This document shows, piece by piece, positions 44,739 to 57,934 of a stretch of 64,000 bases of DNA; the first letter of the stretch is position 1, and each line of letters starts with the position of its first letter. The stretch covers positions 496,001 through 560,000 of the forward strand of contig JAMAHW010000003.1 in assembly GCA_023627715.1 (NCBI GenBank), written 5' to 3'. The notes under the pieces were generated by a model, which saw nothing but the letters and a program-made list of their open reading frames with translations, searched no databases and had not been told where the DNA came from. The position numbers and the translations under genes were made by a program. The stretch is from Periconia sp. R9002 (Eukaryota; Ascomycota; Dothideomycetes; Pleosporales; Periconiaceae).

Positions 44739-47376
44739 TTACAAACGCCTGAAGAAATAGACATACGCAAACTTCTTCATCTCCTCCACATCTCCTGCCT
44801 TGGCTACTTTTTCATCGTTGAAGAGCACCCAAGATGGCGATGTCTCATTGGGAACCTGCTTTCGTATAAATGCGACATAGTGTCTGTCGCACAATCAGTA
44901 TGAGCATTTTCGAGGGGAATGACTGCGGGGAAAATTGCTCGAGTAGGAAAACTTACCCGGCATGAATAGAACTGCCCTTGTGGCACACAATTGATTGCAG
45001 CTGAAATTTGGCGGGCAGCTTGTCGCTCCCAGGCTTCTCTTTCTGCGCGACCTCGGCCTGTGCCTATGACAGTCGGAGTTAGCTATGCCCGAATTCGGTG
45101 ATTCGGTGTTTTGAACTCACCTCTGAGCTACCACCTTCATCGAAATCACCCACTGCATCAGGATGACTGAACAACCAGTCTACAGCTCGTTCCATGTCAC
45201 CACCAGTCTCCTTCAGAGCCTGTCGCGCTTGGGGAGGACTGAAGCCCATGGCGCACAGATTCTCAATTTGCTCTGGATCGATTGCAGTAGAGCCTCCTGC
45301 AGAGCCACTACCTGCATTGAAATCCACAGGCGTGTCAATATCGGGATCTTCCATGTGGGAGAACAACCAATTTGAAGCAGCTTCAGGGTCGGCGTTGCCT
45401 GTGGCATGCAAAGCCTTCTCACACCGTACCCGCGGAAAGCCCATCGCCTCCAGCATTGATAGAGCACCCTCGTTTGGAACCCATTTGTTCGCAGCACCTC
45501 CACTATCAGCATCTTCGGGGAGGAGTTCTTCGCCATCCTGGAGACCCTTCGATTTGTAGGCATCAAATGAAAGTGCCTCGTCTCCAACAATGACTGGTAC
45601 ATCTTGCTTTGTTGGTACCCAGTTGACAACCTCAAAACGCCGTGCATTGACTGCGAGGACTGCGGGGAAAGTCTTGAACATGCTCTTCTTCAAAAAGCCA
45701 TCTTTGCTTCCACAGCTTCCGCATGTTAGTTCAACATGCTCATCCGCAGTGAAGATGTCTAGGCACTCCTTCAAAGTGACGGGCTCGAATTCTTCCTTGA
45801 CCTTCTCATTACCCTGGCTATCCGTAACCTCCATTGATCTGTCCGCCGGGACCCTTCGAATGGGTACAGGTATCGATATGTTTTCTTGCTCGTCTTCACG
45901 GAACCGAACTTTCTTACAGCTAAGGCACTGTAATCGCTGTTCCATCACGAATCTGAAAGCATCAACCGGGTCTTTCTGGGGAGCAACATGCTGTGTCCGC
46001 GACATCAACTTCAGAAGATGAAGTAGGAACTCGAAAGCATCTTGTTGGCGCATCGTTGAGAATTCCGGATGGCCTCGCCCGATGAGATGTTTGAGCATGG
46101 CAGGTGCAAGACCCTTCTGGTGGGGGTTTTCTGGTGTATGCTCAGATGCAATAACATCGCTGTCCGGTTTTGAATAACGTCCAGATAACAAGCCATCAGC
46201 CATTTTTCGGAGTTGCGTTTCCAAATCTTCTGCCGGTCGTGACGTGACTGGAGTCGCTTGATTAGGCAGGTAGTATCGCTCTGCAAATTCCGGCATCGAG
46301 AAGAGAGCTTGTACGGTACTAGCAAGATAGCAGCTATTGCCTAGGTTCTTCAAGCCAGTGAAGCCTGGACCAAACAACGGCGTCAGCTCTTTACCATCCT
46401 CTGTTGTCATTGAAAACTCCCATAATAGATTTTGCTCCACTTGCATCTCGGTCAAGCTTTTCTCGGTTTTGATTCTGTCTTTAATGTTGATTCCCCAATG
46501 TAGCAAGTGGTTGGGTAACTCAGGATCAATCCTCTCGTCGTCGCATGCATAGCAGTAGATATCAGCAGTTCCGTCAGCGGTTAAAGAACCCAGCTTGACA
46601 GCTACCGGGTGACCTGTAGATTGTGTGTGCGCCAGCCCATGAGAGTTCCCACCAACACCACCGAACTGTGAGCGGCCACAGCCTAAATTGCCACAAGTCA
46701 AGCATAGCCACAGATTCTCCTTGAGATCACATGCAGAACATTGTCCTAAACTCTGTTCGATTTGCCTCGCAGCGTCCTGCTCCAAGCACAAGGTGTGCTC
46801 ACAGGGGGTGAGCTCTTGCTCCCATGCCTTGACCTCTTCTTGCCGAGCAAACGTGTTGGCCTTGAGAACTGCATCTACAACACTCGGTAGCTTTCCAGAG
46901 CTCTTGTCGACTCCATTGATCCCACAAGCATAGCAGTTGACTTGTGTTGTAGTATCGTAGCGGTCGGATTCGGTTTCCGCGGCGATGGCAAGCTTCGAGA
47001 TTTTCTGGGGCGGCTCTTCGCGTCGGACCTTTTTGCGCGTGCGCTTGATGTTCAACACGAGTGGATGGTTGGAAGAGGCAAAATGGAGGGCAGAATGGTT
47101 ACGATCGCCTGTACATCCACCGTTGTAGCAGAAGAGGCAAACGTCAAGTCCGCTGGGATCGTCCTAGACCTTTCTTCAGCTTGACCTTCTTTAGAGCAGA
47201 ACAAAGTATACGAGGGTTCTTACGATGGAGTCGAAACACTGCGTACAGTCTTCGCGGTATACCGATTGGTTCGGTCCTGGAGCTTGAAGCGCTGGAGTCC
47301 GTTAGAGGGGCACTGCAGGGTAAGAGGGGCAATCGATGGGACGCGTACCCGTGGCATCGACGTGTTTGCAAGCCAT
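44739..47376 (-). CDS. UBP14: Ubiquitin carboxyl-terminal hydrolase 14 (isopeptidase T / USP5 type)
   Basis: Disassembles unanchored polyubiquitin chains, so it maintains free ubiquitin. Five exons: 47349-47376, 47224-47291, 45121-47163, 44957-45063 and 44739-44883; 796 residues. N-terminal variant zinc finger (CTQCFDSI ... GLDVCLFCYNGGC), then zf-UBP (CSACDLKENLWLCLTCGNLGCG ... HPVAVKLGSLTADGTADIYCYAC), catalytic Cys box GLKNLGNSCYLASTVQALF, two UBA domains (MLEAMGFPRVRCEKAL and NLCAMGFSPPQARQAL) and the His box SSIHAGHYVAF, which is split by the fourth intron (GG|ACAC). The last two exons are needed for the His box and the terminal VYFFRRL. The exact exon-2 acceptor (47291) was chosen among two AGs because it gives ALQAPGPNQSVYREDC. 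Both options are in frame. Confidence 0.95.
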
Positions 47377-47685
47377 CCTTAGCTAGTGGTGTAAACTAGA
47401 AAAGGTACGCGCTGGTTTCAAGGTGGCACGATAGCAAGCAGAGGCAAATCTTTCTGTAGCTGGAGAGCTGTGGGGTGAAGTAGAAAGTTCCCTGGTGCGG
47501 AATGACGGAGCTTTGGTGGGGCAAATTAGGCAGGCACGCCCGAAAAGGGTGTCCGAAAAGCAAACAAATCACCCAACTTGTCTCTACGGAAGAATTAGCG
47601 TGTGCATACGCAGGGAAAAGATTTTATTTGTGCTATCTAAAGGGTATCGAGTTGCTGTAAGCACAATGCGAAAGGTGTATCAGAT
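47377..47685. other. Short intergenic region between tandem minus-strand genes
   Basis: 309 bp between the POL5 stop and UBP14 start. It should contain the UBP14 promoter and POL5 3' UTR. Nothing else seen. Confidence 0.5.
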
Positions 47686-50600
47686 CTACGCCGAGTACGT
47701 CTGCTTGCCCTTCTTCTGCGCATTCGAGCTCCGGTATTGGATGGACCAATTCAGGAACTGTGTGAACAGCACTGGCTGCATTGATGTGTTCTGCCCCAGA
47801 AACCACTTCTTCTGGCTGTCGGCATACACATCTGCCACTGCAACATAGTTTTCCCTATCCAAGCCAACCAAGATCCTCACCACATGGAGACTTGCAGCAC
47901 TGCATGCATTCGCATGGACAAGCGCACCACCGCCCAGATTCGCTTCCTCGTGGATTCCCTTCAAGATCTCTATGACAGTATGCGCATCTTCCGGCTTGGG
48001 CATAGGCGTTTTTTGCTTGACGTGTGACTCGAAGGTAGTCTTGAGCAATTTCGAGCTCTTGTCTGATAAGTGCTTATCGGCATTGGCTCTGGTTAGGCGT
48101 AATATAGGAAGCAATACTTCCAAAGTGAGCGGGTTCGAATACTGCTTGTCCAAGAAGATAGCCAGCAAGTCCAGAATGCGAGACTTGAATTGCACCATGT
48201 TTTTCTTAGCATCTTTTCGCTCCTTCTTTCCAGTGATTTGACTCCTCTGCTTGAAAATCTGCGAAAGGTGAGGATCCAATGCCATCATCTGCTCGTCATC
48301 CATGTCTGATTCATCGGACGTTTCTTCATCCGCTTCGCCGTTGGGAGCAAGCTTTGATGTCTGCAGAGTCAAAGCCAGCATGTTATTGAACTGAGTAAGT
48401 TCCTCGTCTTCATCGCTTTCCTCTTCCGCGTTGGATTCACTTTCTGTATCAGTCGATCCTTCGTCAGAGTCGTCTTCATCGCTCGCTCCACCATCGAGCA
48501 TTTCGACATCGGACGCATCATCCATTTCATCATCACTTCCAGTGTCATTTTCTTCACCTTCTTGCTCCAGCTCGTCAGTAGGGGCAAAAAGCTGCCTTTG
48601 GCCCTCGAGTGTCTCGTCGGTAGCGAGGATGTCCGTTAAAGATGACAGTCCTTCGGAACTGAGCTCCGAAGCAAATGCAGTGAAAGCTTCAATCGCAATC
48701 TTATGGAACAAGGCTCGCGGATTGCCCAAGAAAGAAAGCAGGATCTCGACGAATCCATCTTGGCTTTCTCCTGTGCGGTCTTTTGATGTTTTCAAGACAG
48801 CTTTCCTTGACGAATCGATATCCTCTAGCATCATGATTGCATCAGTGTCGCCATTGTAAACCTGGAGTAGCGTGAAAGTGTAAAGCAACACAAATCCTGA
48901 AGCAGCAGGCGCAGAGCCAGATGCAGAGTTCTGAAAATGAATGAGCCACCTTCTCGTTTTGGGGAGTGCTGAACACTTACTTTAGCCACGATCTTGTCCA
49001 AGGACTTGAAAGCTTTATCGATCGTCTCCGATACTGAATCATCGGCTTCAAAAACTGCTTTTAGGGAAGGAGAAGACATAGCCTTCGATCTGATTAGTTG
49101 AACGACCATCAAGCCGAACGGTGTTTGAGTTTTCACGGTAAGTAAACGGGTGAGGCAAGAGGAAAGCCGCTCTTGAAACATCCGTCTACTGGTTTCACTG
49201 ATGGGAGGTAACGGGACCTTCCGCGTCTTCGCGCTTGGGGTGGGCACGAAGTAAGCACATTCCACCATAGCTTCAAGTGCAGTTCTGAGCCAATTGTCCT
49301 TTTCAAAAACCTCCTCAGACATGTTCTCATACCGCTTGTACTGTCGAACAATGCTCAAGATCAAGTCTGTAAGGGTTTGTCGGCGATGGTCTGCCACAGA
49401 CTGCTCCGAAGTATCCGGGCGGAGGATTAGGGATTGCAAGTGTCGAATGATTTTTCTCAGCGTCTCGTCATCTGCTTCGAGCAAAATACCCTCCAGAGCC
49501 TTTGCTTTTGTGAAGTTGTCGAAATCAGCAGTGCCGTTCTTTGAAGTGAGTCCCACAACAAGATGCAGAGCAGAGCTAGGAGACTGTTGAGCTCGGATAG
49601 GAAGTGATTTCCACGCGCTCAATGCTGCAGTGTGGAGAAGTCTATCCTCTTTTTTGGTCTGATTCATGAGCGTGCGCATGAAATTAGGACTGAACAAGGC
49701 CGGCACAGCCCAGTCAGGTGCTTGAACGGCCCATTTGGAAAACAATTTGAAGCCCCATAATTTACGTTCAGGCGTAGACGTCAATCCGAAAAGCTGTGCT
49801 AGGTACGATGTCAACTCCAGGAATCAACGTAGTATAGGTGTACTCCACTTACCATCAACACTCTCAAGCCAAAACCGAGAAAATTCCGATTTTTCATAAT
49901 CAACCTGATCTCCTTTCGCCTTATTGTCTAGTTGCACGAACTTGCTAAGAATCAAATCCCAAACAAAAGAAGGATTATGATGGGCTGCCGCAGGCTTGAC
50001 TTCATCAGATTTTCCATTTTCTGAAGAGGCCCGGTAGTTTTCCTTGAGAACTTTGGCGAGGCGAGCCCGTTCTTTTTTTGCGAGAGGATCATTATCATGC
50101 CATATCTTCTCGGGAAGAACTTTATCATACGCCGCATCTTTTAGTGCAAGCCAGATAGCAACTCCTTCCGGTGTGTTCACTAGATTGAAGGACACCAAGC
50201 GTCTCACGAGCTCCTGTGCGCAGGGCTCGAGATCGGGATTGGAATCCAAGGTTTGAACTGCCTGGACAAGAATCATACCACATTCCTCACGTAACCAGGG
50301 TACATCGCGCGCCATTCCATAAATTCGGTCCAGAAGCTCATTCCAGCCGTCCAACGACAATTGGGGTTTTATAAGGATGGATGATTGCATAATAGCCTTG
50401 TATGCGAACAACTTCCCAATAAGATGGTCTCTCCGTTCCTGATACCCTCGTAAGTAATGTCCAATACCATTTGAAAGAATTGCTTACTACCCCGGCCACA
50501 TTGCCTTCAACCTTGGTCTGTCGTTCGACACGCTTGAGAAATGAGTCCACATTGAGATCTAATCCTTCGATGGGCGATTCAGAGGATCCTAGGAACTGCT

Positions 50601-50910
50601 GCAATAGCTCCGTGAGAGTAACGCAAAAACCAAATCTAGCTGCTTTGCGCTGCGTGCAGAGACCTTTGATCAAACGATTCAAAACCTCATTTATATCGTT
50701 TGCGGAGGGTCCGTTTTCCGGCGAGAACTTTATGATGAGTTGTTTGGCAGCCTCCAATCGTATTTCGTCCGACTCGGAGGCGAGGTTGTCGTAGAGCTTG
50801 TAAAGTTGGAGTTTCTCGCTGGTGACTTGACGCTTGCGCTGAACAGGCTCTTCAGAGCCATTGCCTCCTTGAAACTCATCCCTTCCTCTTTTCTTACTCT
50901 TCTTACTCAT
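47686..50910 (-). CDS. POL5: Pol5 / MYBBP1A-like nucleolar protein
   Basis: Nucleolar HEAT-repeat-like protein linked to rRNA synthesis and ribosome assembly. Despite its name it is not a replicative polymerase. Four exons: 50488-50910, 49853-50438, 48981-49798 and 47686-48930; 1,023 residues. N-terminal KKSKKRGRDEFQ basic patch, then helical repeats (LYDNLASESDEIRLEAAKQL, RLIKGLCTQRKAARFGFCVTLTELL), TPERKLWGFKLF and VLLYTFTLLQVYNGDTDAI. A long acidic tract sits about two-thirds through (Glu/Asp/Ser-rich), typical of the family. Intron 1 uses GTAAGC, keeping GVERRDHLIGKLF; a second donor one codon earlier (GTAGTA) is also in frame. All three introns are 49-54 nt. Confidence 0.92.
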
Positions 50911-53900
50911 TTTGATCCGCTGTCACCGTAGAACGGTTTTGAGGAGACTTGATGCCCCAATATGGAAAGGGAGAAAAAAATGTTCGTTTCTCGACGATGT
51001 TCCTTATCGATAAGCGGATGAAATATGATCCGAATGGTGCACGTGCTGAAGCTACCCATAGCTGTTCCCCTCACCTGTGAAACAGCTCGTTATTCGCGGT
51101 TATACGACTCGAGATTGGGTGTTCACGATGTCTAATCGGCCATTGCCTTGCTCATTGGCATTTACGAGTCCTTGGCACATGAGAGCGAGAAATAGAAGAT
51201 GAAATAATCCCCACAGTTTGTGGAATCAATGCCTGCAGCCATCATAGGCTCCGTATCTATTTGTTTGTAAATAAAGCCCAGAACACCAAGACATATGACG
51301 CTATTTTAAACAATGACCGCGACTGAAGATCTCGGGTAAGTTTGCCTGGACTCAGTAGTGTTGATAATGGTCGATAAAGCCAGCTCTTCCTGTTCTCCGC
51401 AGATTGCCTACGGAGAAGGGGCCTGATTGTTATCACGCGGACACAATCTACATGTGCGAGATATACCTCATAGATATAAGCAGTGTATCCGCATTGCACA
51501 ACTTTTCAAATCAACCAGGCGTTTCGGATTCAAAGCACTTGTCTAGATGTTTGATATTCTTAGGTACTGGGAGTCTGCTTGCCCTAGAATTCGTCAGCTG
51601 AGGGGTTGCCGTTCGTAGATCAGCTTGCCCGCATTCGTACTTGTATATGAGATGGAGCGGCCCACCTGATGCGTGTGAAACCCGGAGGTGAGTGCTAGGT
51701 GCTGCGAATAAAGGCGGGCGAGAAGCTGCGAGGGGCATTTCAGGCTGCGATTGGTAGACGGCTATCTCACAGGATTTCTGACAGACCAGCTATCGGCTAG
51801 GGCGACGGGCGGCGGGAGGGGCACAGCCTGATTTCTCGGTTCTTGCATGTGGTGATTGATGTGATGAGTGGTGCTGCGCCAAGGCTCTCCGGACCTCCTA
51901 CAGCGAGCGTCTCGAGACGGCTGCGGCAGTCTGTCGAGATGGATTCTGTGCCCACAGAATTTTTCTTCTCGACGCTGCGTCTATTGTCATCAAGGGCCCA
52001 TCGATATATTGATCTACCCATGGCCCGCTCGCTGGCTAAATTCTTTCGCGTGCAAAAACTCTAGGGTGTTGAAACACGGCGGCTCGAAGCGGGTCTGAGA
52101 CTCTGGGGTAGGATTCAGAATCCATGCTGGGCCGGACTTTGCAGTCACGAGATCACGCACTATTCCGTCTCGGAGGTTTGTTTACAGTCGCGTTGACCTG
52201 GAAGCACGCGGCGACCTTCTGCCTTGAGTCTGAGCAACCCTGCAAGCGCGCATTTGGCGCTGCAGCAGACGGTCAGCTTCAGCAGATGAGGGGTCACCGG
52301 TGTTGGGTGGGGTCTGGAATGGGTCTTGAGCCTGGCGTTGTGAAGGTTTTGTGCGGTGCACAGTCGTGAATAGTCTTCATTTATCCACATTGTGGAGGTC
52401 AGGGTTCAGTTTTTTTCACAACCTTTTCAGCCCGCCACGGACGGCGGTATGGCGACAACGAGCGGCAGGCCCGAATTACGCAACGAGGAGACGGCGAGTG
52501 GTGCGGTGATTGCGAGCGCCCACCACGGGCAGATGCAGACAATAGTCTAACAATAGCGGACTGGGCAGCCAGGCGTAGGGACAATTGGACAACTATGACG
52601 TGGGAACGATCGCGACATCGAGATGTTGGAGAGAACAGGTCGATCGCCAGCAGACGACGGACTGCGTTAGCACCAAGAGCATCCGGTTTTTGTGCTCATG
52701 GTTTGGCGGCAGAGAGAGTGCAGGCGTTCACGGGCCGTGGAGAGGAAAGGGCAGTCAGTAGTTAGAGACGCTGGCTGCGACACGAGCAACCTTGCGGCAA
52801 GGAAAAGGCCTGTACCGATTAGGACGCCCATCTTGCCCAATCAGGGCGCGTAAGGCTGGTGTGAAAGCGATTTGGGGGGTGCAAGGGTGCCGGGGTGCCA
52901 GCCAGCCAGACGCGCGCAGCCACCATGGGCAGGAGGCCTCGAGGCGCTTCCCTGGCAGCGAGCCCATAATGACGAAACGTCTGACGAGCTGAGGCCGGGA
53001 AACCAAGGCGAGCATTCATTCATTCATCAATTGCAAGTAAACAGTAATCTCTCTCTAGAGAAGAATGGATGGCACGGCACGTACTGTAGCCGCGGGACCT
53101 GCTGCAGCTGCAACTCGTTGCTGAGCGGTACACAGTCGGTACACGGTACACCTGCAGTCCTGCGGCATCTCGTCTCCCTGGGAAACGGGGGCACAAGCCG
53201 CTGACTAGACGAAGAAGGAGCTGCTTAGTCTTGTCATTATTCAAATGGTGAGGCACAGTGAGCACTGAGGCAGTGAAACGGATCCGTCATTGGTGCCGCC
53301 GCAAAAAAAAACACGTCGTTTTCGTTGGCGTGTAGGCAAGATGCCTGCTGGCCGCGACCGGTGCCGACTGCTCTGGCAACGCGCGCGCCGACCGAAAGCT
53401 TTGGCATGCCCATGACGTGCGAGGGAAAAATCAAACGGCATTGACAAGAAAATTAGTCCATGGCTAAGGCCAGGCCGGGTCTGGCATGGCTGGCATGGCT
53501 GTAACGTGTACAGTATAGCAAGGCTGGTAAGTTATAGAGAAACACGATGGGTGACCAGACAGCAATGGCAATCTGATGTGGTTGACGCGTGGTTGTTGTG
53601 CCTGCATTGCCGTCGACTTGGTTGCTGTGACGCGCAGTGTTGGATGGAGATTGCCGGCCCAATGGCCAAGCTGCGGGCGAGTTGGGTCCTCATCCATCAC
53701 CATTATGCTGCTCGCTGTCTGGCTGGCTCCCTCTGCGAACTGTTGTTTACGCGAGCGAGCCAGCGAGCGAGAGTGGTGCTTGCTTGCTTAGCTTAGCTAG
53801 CTAGCTGCAGCGTGCCTGATGCATCCCACGGTAACTATCTATCTCTGTAACTATGGACTGTCTGAATGTATATTTATGTACTAATAGAGTCTGGTTGCTC

Positions 53901-54729
53901 CTCGTGCGTTGTGTGTACCACATGGTACCTGTATATACACCATTCCCACCCCAACAACTGCATGTAGATACCACCATGGCTATGTGAATGAAGAGTGAGT
54001 ACAGGCCTCGCCGATCGCTGCGTGCAACGAATCGAGCGACGAACAAAAAGCAAGCAAACGGCGCAGGTCCCAGGCTCCGCTGCAAGAGCCGCAAGGGGCC
54101 GTGTAATTGGTGAATGGCCAGCCAGGCAAGGTGAGGGAGCCTGGTCTGCAAGCGCTCACGCTCGGACTCGGAACGGCGACCATGCTTGTTTCCCAAGCAA
54201 CTCCCAACCCGGCATCTTCACCTGCTCAACCTTCTTGAGTCTCTTCTCTCCCTCGCTCCACCCTTCTGTCTCCTCAAGAAGGTCTCATCCCCTCTTAAAG
54301 CCTTCTTTGGCTGGGTCGTTGGTCGTTTGTTGGATATTCACCCCCCAGGGCTTCCTCATTCCCCCAGAGTCTATCCCCCTTCGACCACACCTTCTCCCAT
54401 GTTCGCTGCAAAGAGACGGTAGAGACGCAGAGACTGGCTCCCATACGAACCCGACTCGCCCTCCTCCTCCTCCTCCCACCATCGCCGCCGCCGACGGTGA
54501 ACGATATAGCATCAGTAGATCAGAATTAGCTTTCTTGATTTTATATGCTTATCCCTCGCATTCCGTCGCCCTGCATTGACCGTCTCTACGCTGCCCGCCG
54601 AGTCGATTGATCCACTGCATACATACACCCTCGTTAGGACGTTGGTTGCACCCAGCTCACATTCGACCCCCGACCCGTTGCTTTTCCACCACCACATATC
54701 CCGCAAACGCACTTCGGTCGTCCGTCACC
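50911..54729. other. 3.8-kb region between divergent genes
   Basis: Lies between POL5 (minus) and the CDC25 homologue (plus). Frames stay short, except for a 131-codon minus-strand frame at 53801-54196 and a 194-codon plus-strand frame at 53995-54579, neither of which has a recognisable motif. 54208-54480 is CT-rich and likely CDC25 leader. Word repeats such as TAGC/AGCGAGCGAG near 53745-53810 are simple sequence. Most of the region is probably CDC25 promoter. Confidence 0.5.
54208..54480 (+). promoter_or_regulatory. CT-rich promoter/leader tract upstream of CDC25
   Basis: Long pyrimidine-rich stretch on the plus strand ending about 250 bp before the CDC25 start codon, with TTCTTGAGTCTCTTCTCTCC-like composition and a (CTC)n run near 54460-54480. 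This resembles the CT blocks that position transcription starts in filamentous fungi. Short upstream ATGs occur between it and the gene. Confidence 0.45.
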
Positions 54730-56602
54730 ATGGAGATGTCGTCACCCCTGGCAGCCATGCACCCTCCTCCGTTGCCCTGTGGCCCGTGGGGTTATCGCCG
54801 TGATTTCCCTTCAAAACCTCTCTTCGCTGGCCCTCCCAAGAACTTCAACTTCCGCGACCTGAGCATGAAGAAATCAACCACCGATTACTTCAGTCTACAA
54901 CCCATTGCAGGCTCCTCCCCTACTGCCAGCCTTGCAGCGGACATGTCTTCCAATCTACACGTCGATCAGAGGTATACTTTGGCCTTTGCCCAATCCTCCC
55001 TTGCATCACGCACCGTGCTGACCTTACTCTAGCCCCCAGCTCGCTACTCCCAGGAGATCACTCTTCACTTCAAATCTAATGCAGCAGCTGGACAATCGGG
55101 GTATGTGCAAAGCCATGGGCTTCATGTTCACAATGGAGAGCAGTCACTGATGGCATGTGTAGCAGACGGGATCACGACCCCACCAGTCCGTTGGGAAGGC
55201 GTCAAAACACCTCCCATTCCATCCTCGTCGCCGAACTTTGTCCCTGACTCGATGGACATGTCGCCCCTACCACACAAGGCTCCGTTCAACTTCTCCAAGG
55301 AGCGTTTCTTGCCATCACCCTGCCCCATTGATACCGCGACTGCCAACGCCGCTTCACCGATGGATGATGAGATGCTCTCGCCTTGTGAACTACCGGCTCC
55401 TCCTGCCTTCCCTCTCCCTGAGCTAGAGGTTCCTCGTCCTGCGTCTTCCTCTGAGTATGTATTGTCCCCGTTTTACAACACCGAGACACTACATCCTAAC
55501 ATCTTCTAGAAACCGGAAATCGATTAGACCCACTCTGGCCAAGTCGAAGACATTTGCTGCTAACACAAAATCACAAGAGCAAAACCCTCTACCTCCCTTC
55601 AAGTTTGGTGCTGGAGTGGACTGCTTTACCACCTCCACGCCCACACTGGATGAATGCTTTGCCCCTTCTCCTCCCCCGGAACGTCGACCGATATCGCACC
55701 CTTTGATGGGAACTTCGAGACCGAAAACCTTTGAGCGTAGTACCAGCGCCTCTCGGGCCAGTGGATCACCCATGTGTGCTATTAGGAAGCCTGCTGGCCC
55801 ACCTTCACGGCGTCCTACAAAGTTTCGACGGTCCCTCAGCATGTATGAGCACCCGGGCGATGTGATGAATGCCAAGCAAGAGAAGGAAAACTATACACCT
55901 AGCTCTCTGCAGTCGGTTATGGATGTTGATGATGTGGCGACGCCGAAGCTGCCTTGCCTTCCGAGTGAGGAGTCTGATAGTCTCCCCCGCATTTCCGATA
56001 CAACGCTTGTCGACGTGCTCAACGGCAACTACGACCACATCTACAGTGAGAAAGTCATCATCGACTGTCGGTTTGAGTACGAGTACACTGGTGGCCACAT
56101 CGACGGTGCTGTCAACTACTGTGAAAAGGAGCTTTTGGAAGCACGGCTGTTCTCGCCTGAGTCTGCTAACATCACCACTAACACGTTGATCATCCTTCAC
56201 TGCGAATACTCTGCACATCGCGCTCCTCTCATGGCCAAGTTTGTGCGAAACCATGACCGCAAGGTAAACTGCCATCGTTATCCGCAACTCACATATCCCG
56301 AAGTGTATATTCTGGATGGAGGTTACAGCTCATTCTTCGCATCTCATCGTAGTCGTTGCTTTCCTCAAGAGTATCTTCGCATGGACGCCAAAGAACATCA
56401 GGATAAATGCGAGCGTGGCATGGATAAGCTTCGTCAACGGTCCAAGCTTAGTCGTGCGCAGACTTTTGCCGTCGGTCAGCGAAGCCCAGCTCTTGAAGAG
56501 AGCCCCACTGCTGTTGGTCGTGTGCGTCACAACAGCATCTTCTCCTCAGACACCCTAAATATCGGGCGCTTGGGTACCACTCGCCGCATGGCGTCCTACT
56601 AA
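54730..56602 (+). CDS. M-phase inducer protein phosphatase (Cdc25 / Mih1 / NimT)
   Basis: Removes inhibitory phosphate from Cdk1 Tyr15 to trigger mitosis; nuclear and cytosolic. Four exons: 54730-54971, 55033-55100, 55166-55454 and 55510-56602; 563 residues. The N-terminal 370 residues are Ser/Pro-rich and probably phospho-regulated. The rhodanese-like catalytic domain starts near 360 (PRISDTTLVDVLNG), with VIIDCRFEYEYTGGHIDGAVN and the active-site loop HCEYSAHRAP: catalytic Cys at about 431 and Arg at about 437. YPEVYILDGGYSSFF and CFPQEYLRM follow. ATG 54730 has a good context (TCACCATGG). Every splice joins in frame. Regulatory N-terminus motifs were not mapped. Confidence 0.95.
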
Positions 56603-57934
56603 GGTTCGGTGAACCGAATGATTTCCTTACGATATTCCTCCCAATGGTTACGGCGAACGGATCCACGGCGTTATTGATTGAAAACGGCATCTCATAGCCC
56701 GGAGTTTTTGATCTCATCTTTGCTTCTTTACCCCTGCACTTGAGTAGCATTGGTCATGCATCCATCTTCGACATTTGCACACAAGCGACACATTTGAAAA
56801 CTTACTGCGACCGGCCTGTGCCTGGTCAGCGTAACCCCACTAGTCATACTCTATTTTCTTTTCTTCTTTTTTGCATTCTCCTCCCAGGCCATCGGCCTTT
56901 TGACGATTTACATTTCTCGCGAGGATTGCTGGATACCCACTTTTTTTCCCTGGCAAGCTGAGCAGCACTTGATATGTGCCTCGCGAGCTTTTATTCCCTT
57001 TGTTTAATCCCACGCCTATCCTCTATGGATCCTCCTATGCCCCTGCAGAGTCGGAAACACCGCTCTCACATGTTCTCAAGAACAATCTAAAGAATCATCA
57101 CGAAACAAATACCAGGTGGGCCTACGTGCCGAATACCAACCTCATCCTCACAAACCAAAACACCATCTCATTCCACCACTGTTCTATTTCACCTTCCATC
57201 GGTATTGCGTAACCCACCAACAGACTGAACTCTTTGCTTTCCGACTCTCGTATCTTCCATGGGTCCCTTTCTTCGGTTCCTCATTCCCTCTCCTAGTGTC
57301 ACCTCTCACCTTTTTTCGGCTCATCAACAAAAAGGATTTTCCCTTTCATGTTTCGGACTCTTCTTTGAGTCTTCGCTTGTATGAATGAGCTGAGCTTCTT
57401 GCCACTTCTTTCTCTGTGCGGGCCCCGGGGGGAGGGTGCAGTGGATTGTGACTCGAGTTGTACATACGTAACTGGGGGTTTGGGGCCACACAGGGAAATT
57501 GATAGTTGCTAAAGGGGATAGGAGATACCTCGTCGTAATGTGGGTGGAGGACGAAGGTGGATTGAAGAGTCTGTTTGTGATTATCAAAGAATTGAACAGT
57601 ATTACAATTTGCATTCAAGTCGTCGTGAGGTTTGAGTTGTTCCTACAAGACTAAAAGGAGGATCTCGAAATGGATGGCCAATCAGAAAGGGTTGTTTTAA
57701 GCGAACAGTTAGCGCCCTTTTAGTCTGCTTATTTACTGGGACCCCACCAAACAGGTGGCCCCGCCCTCCGCGTGTCATGTCTCACATCGCGTCAACAGAC
57801 TTTCCCGGAACAATAAAAAAAACCCCCGCGCGTCACTCTTCACATCTTCAATGCAGCGCCCAACCTTACTTTCCTCCCATTTGTGATCGTTCTCGACTTC
57901 CTGTGCGGGCCCTTTAACGCACACGTTCAGCTCC
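56603..57934. other. Intergenic region between tandem plus-strand genes
   Basis: 1.3 kb between CDC25 and SLD5. CT-rich in 56.85-57.4 kb. No supported coding sequence; frames up to 100 codons have no motif. It holds the CDC25 3' UTR and SLD5 promoter. Confidence 0.5.

Noticed and set aside
53995..54579. 194-codon plus-strand open frame upstream of CDC25
   Set aside because: Translates the CT-rich leader (Ser/Leu/Pro runs); no motif.
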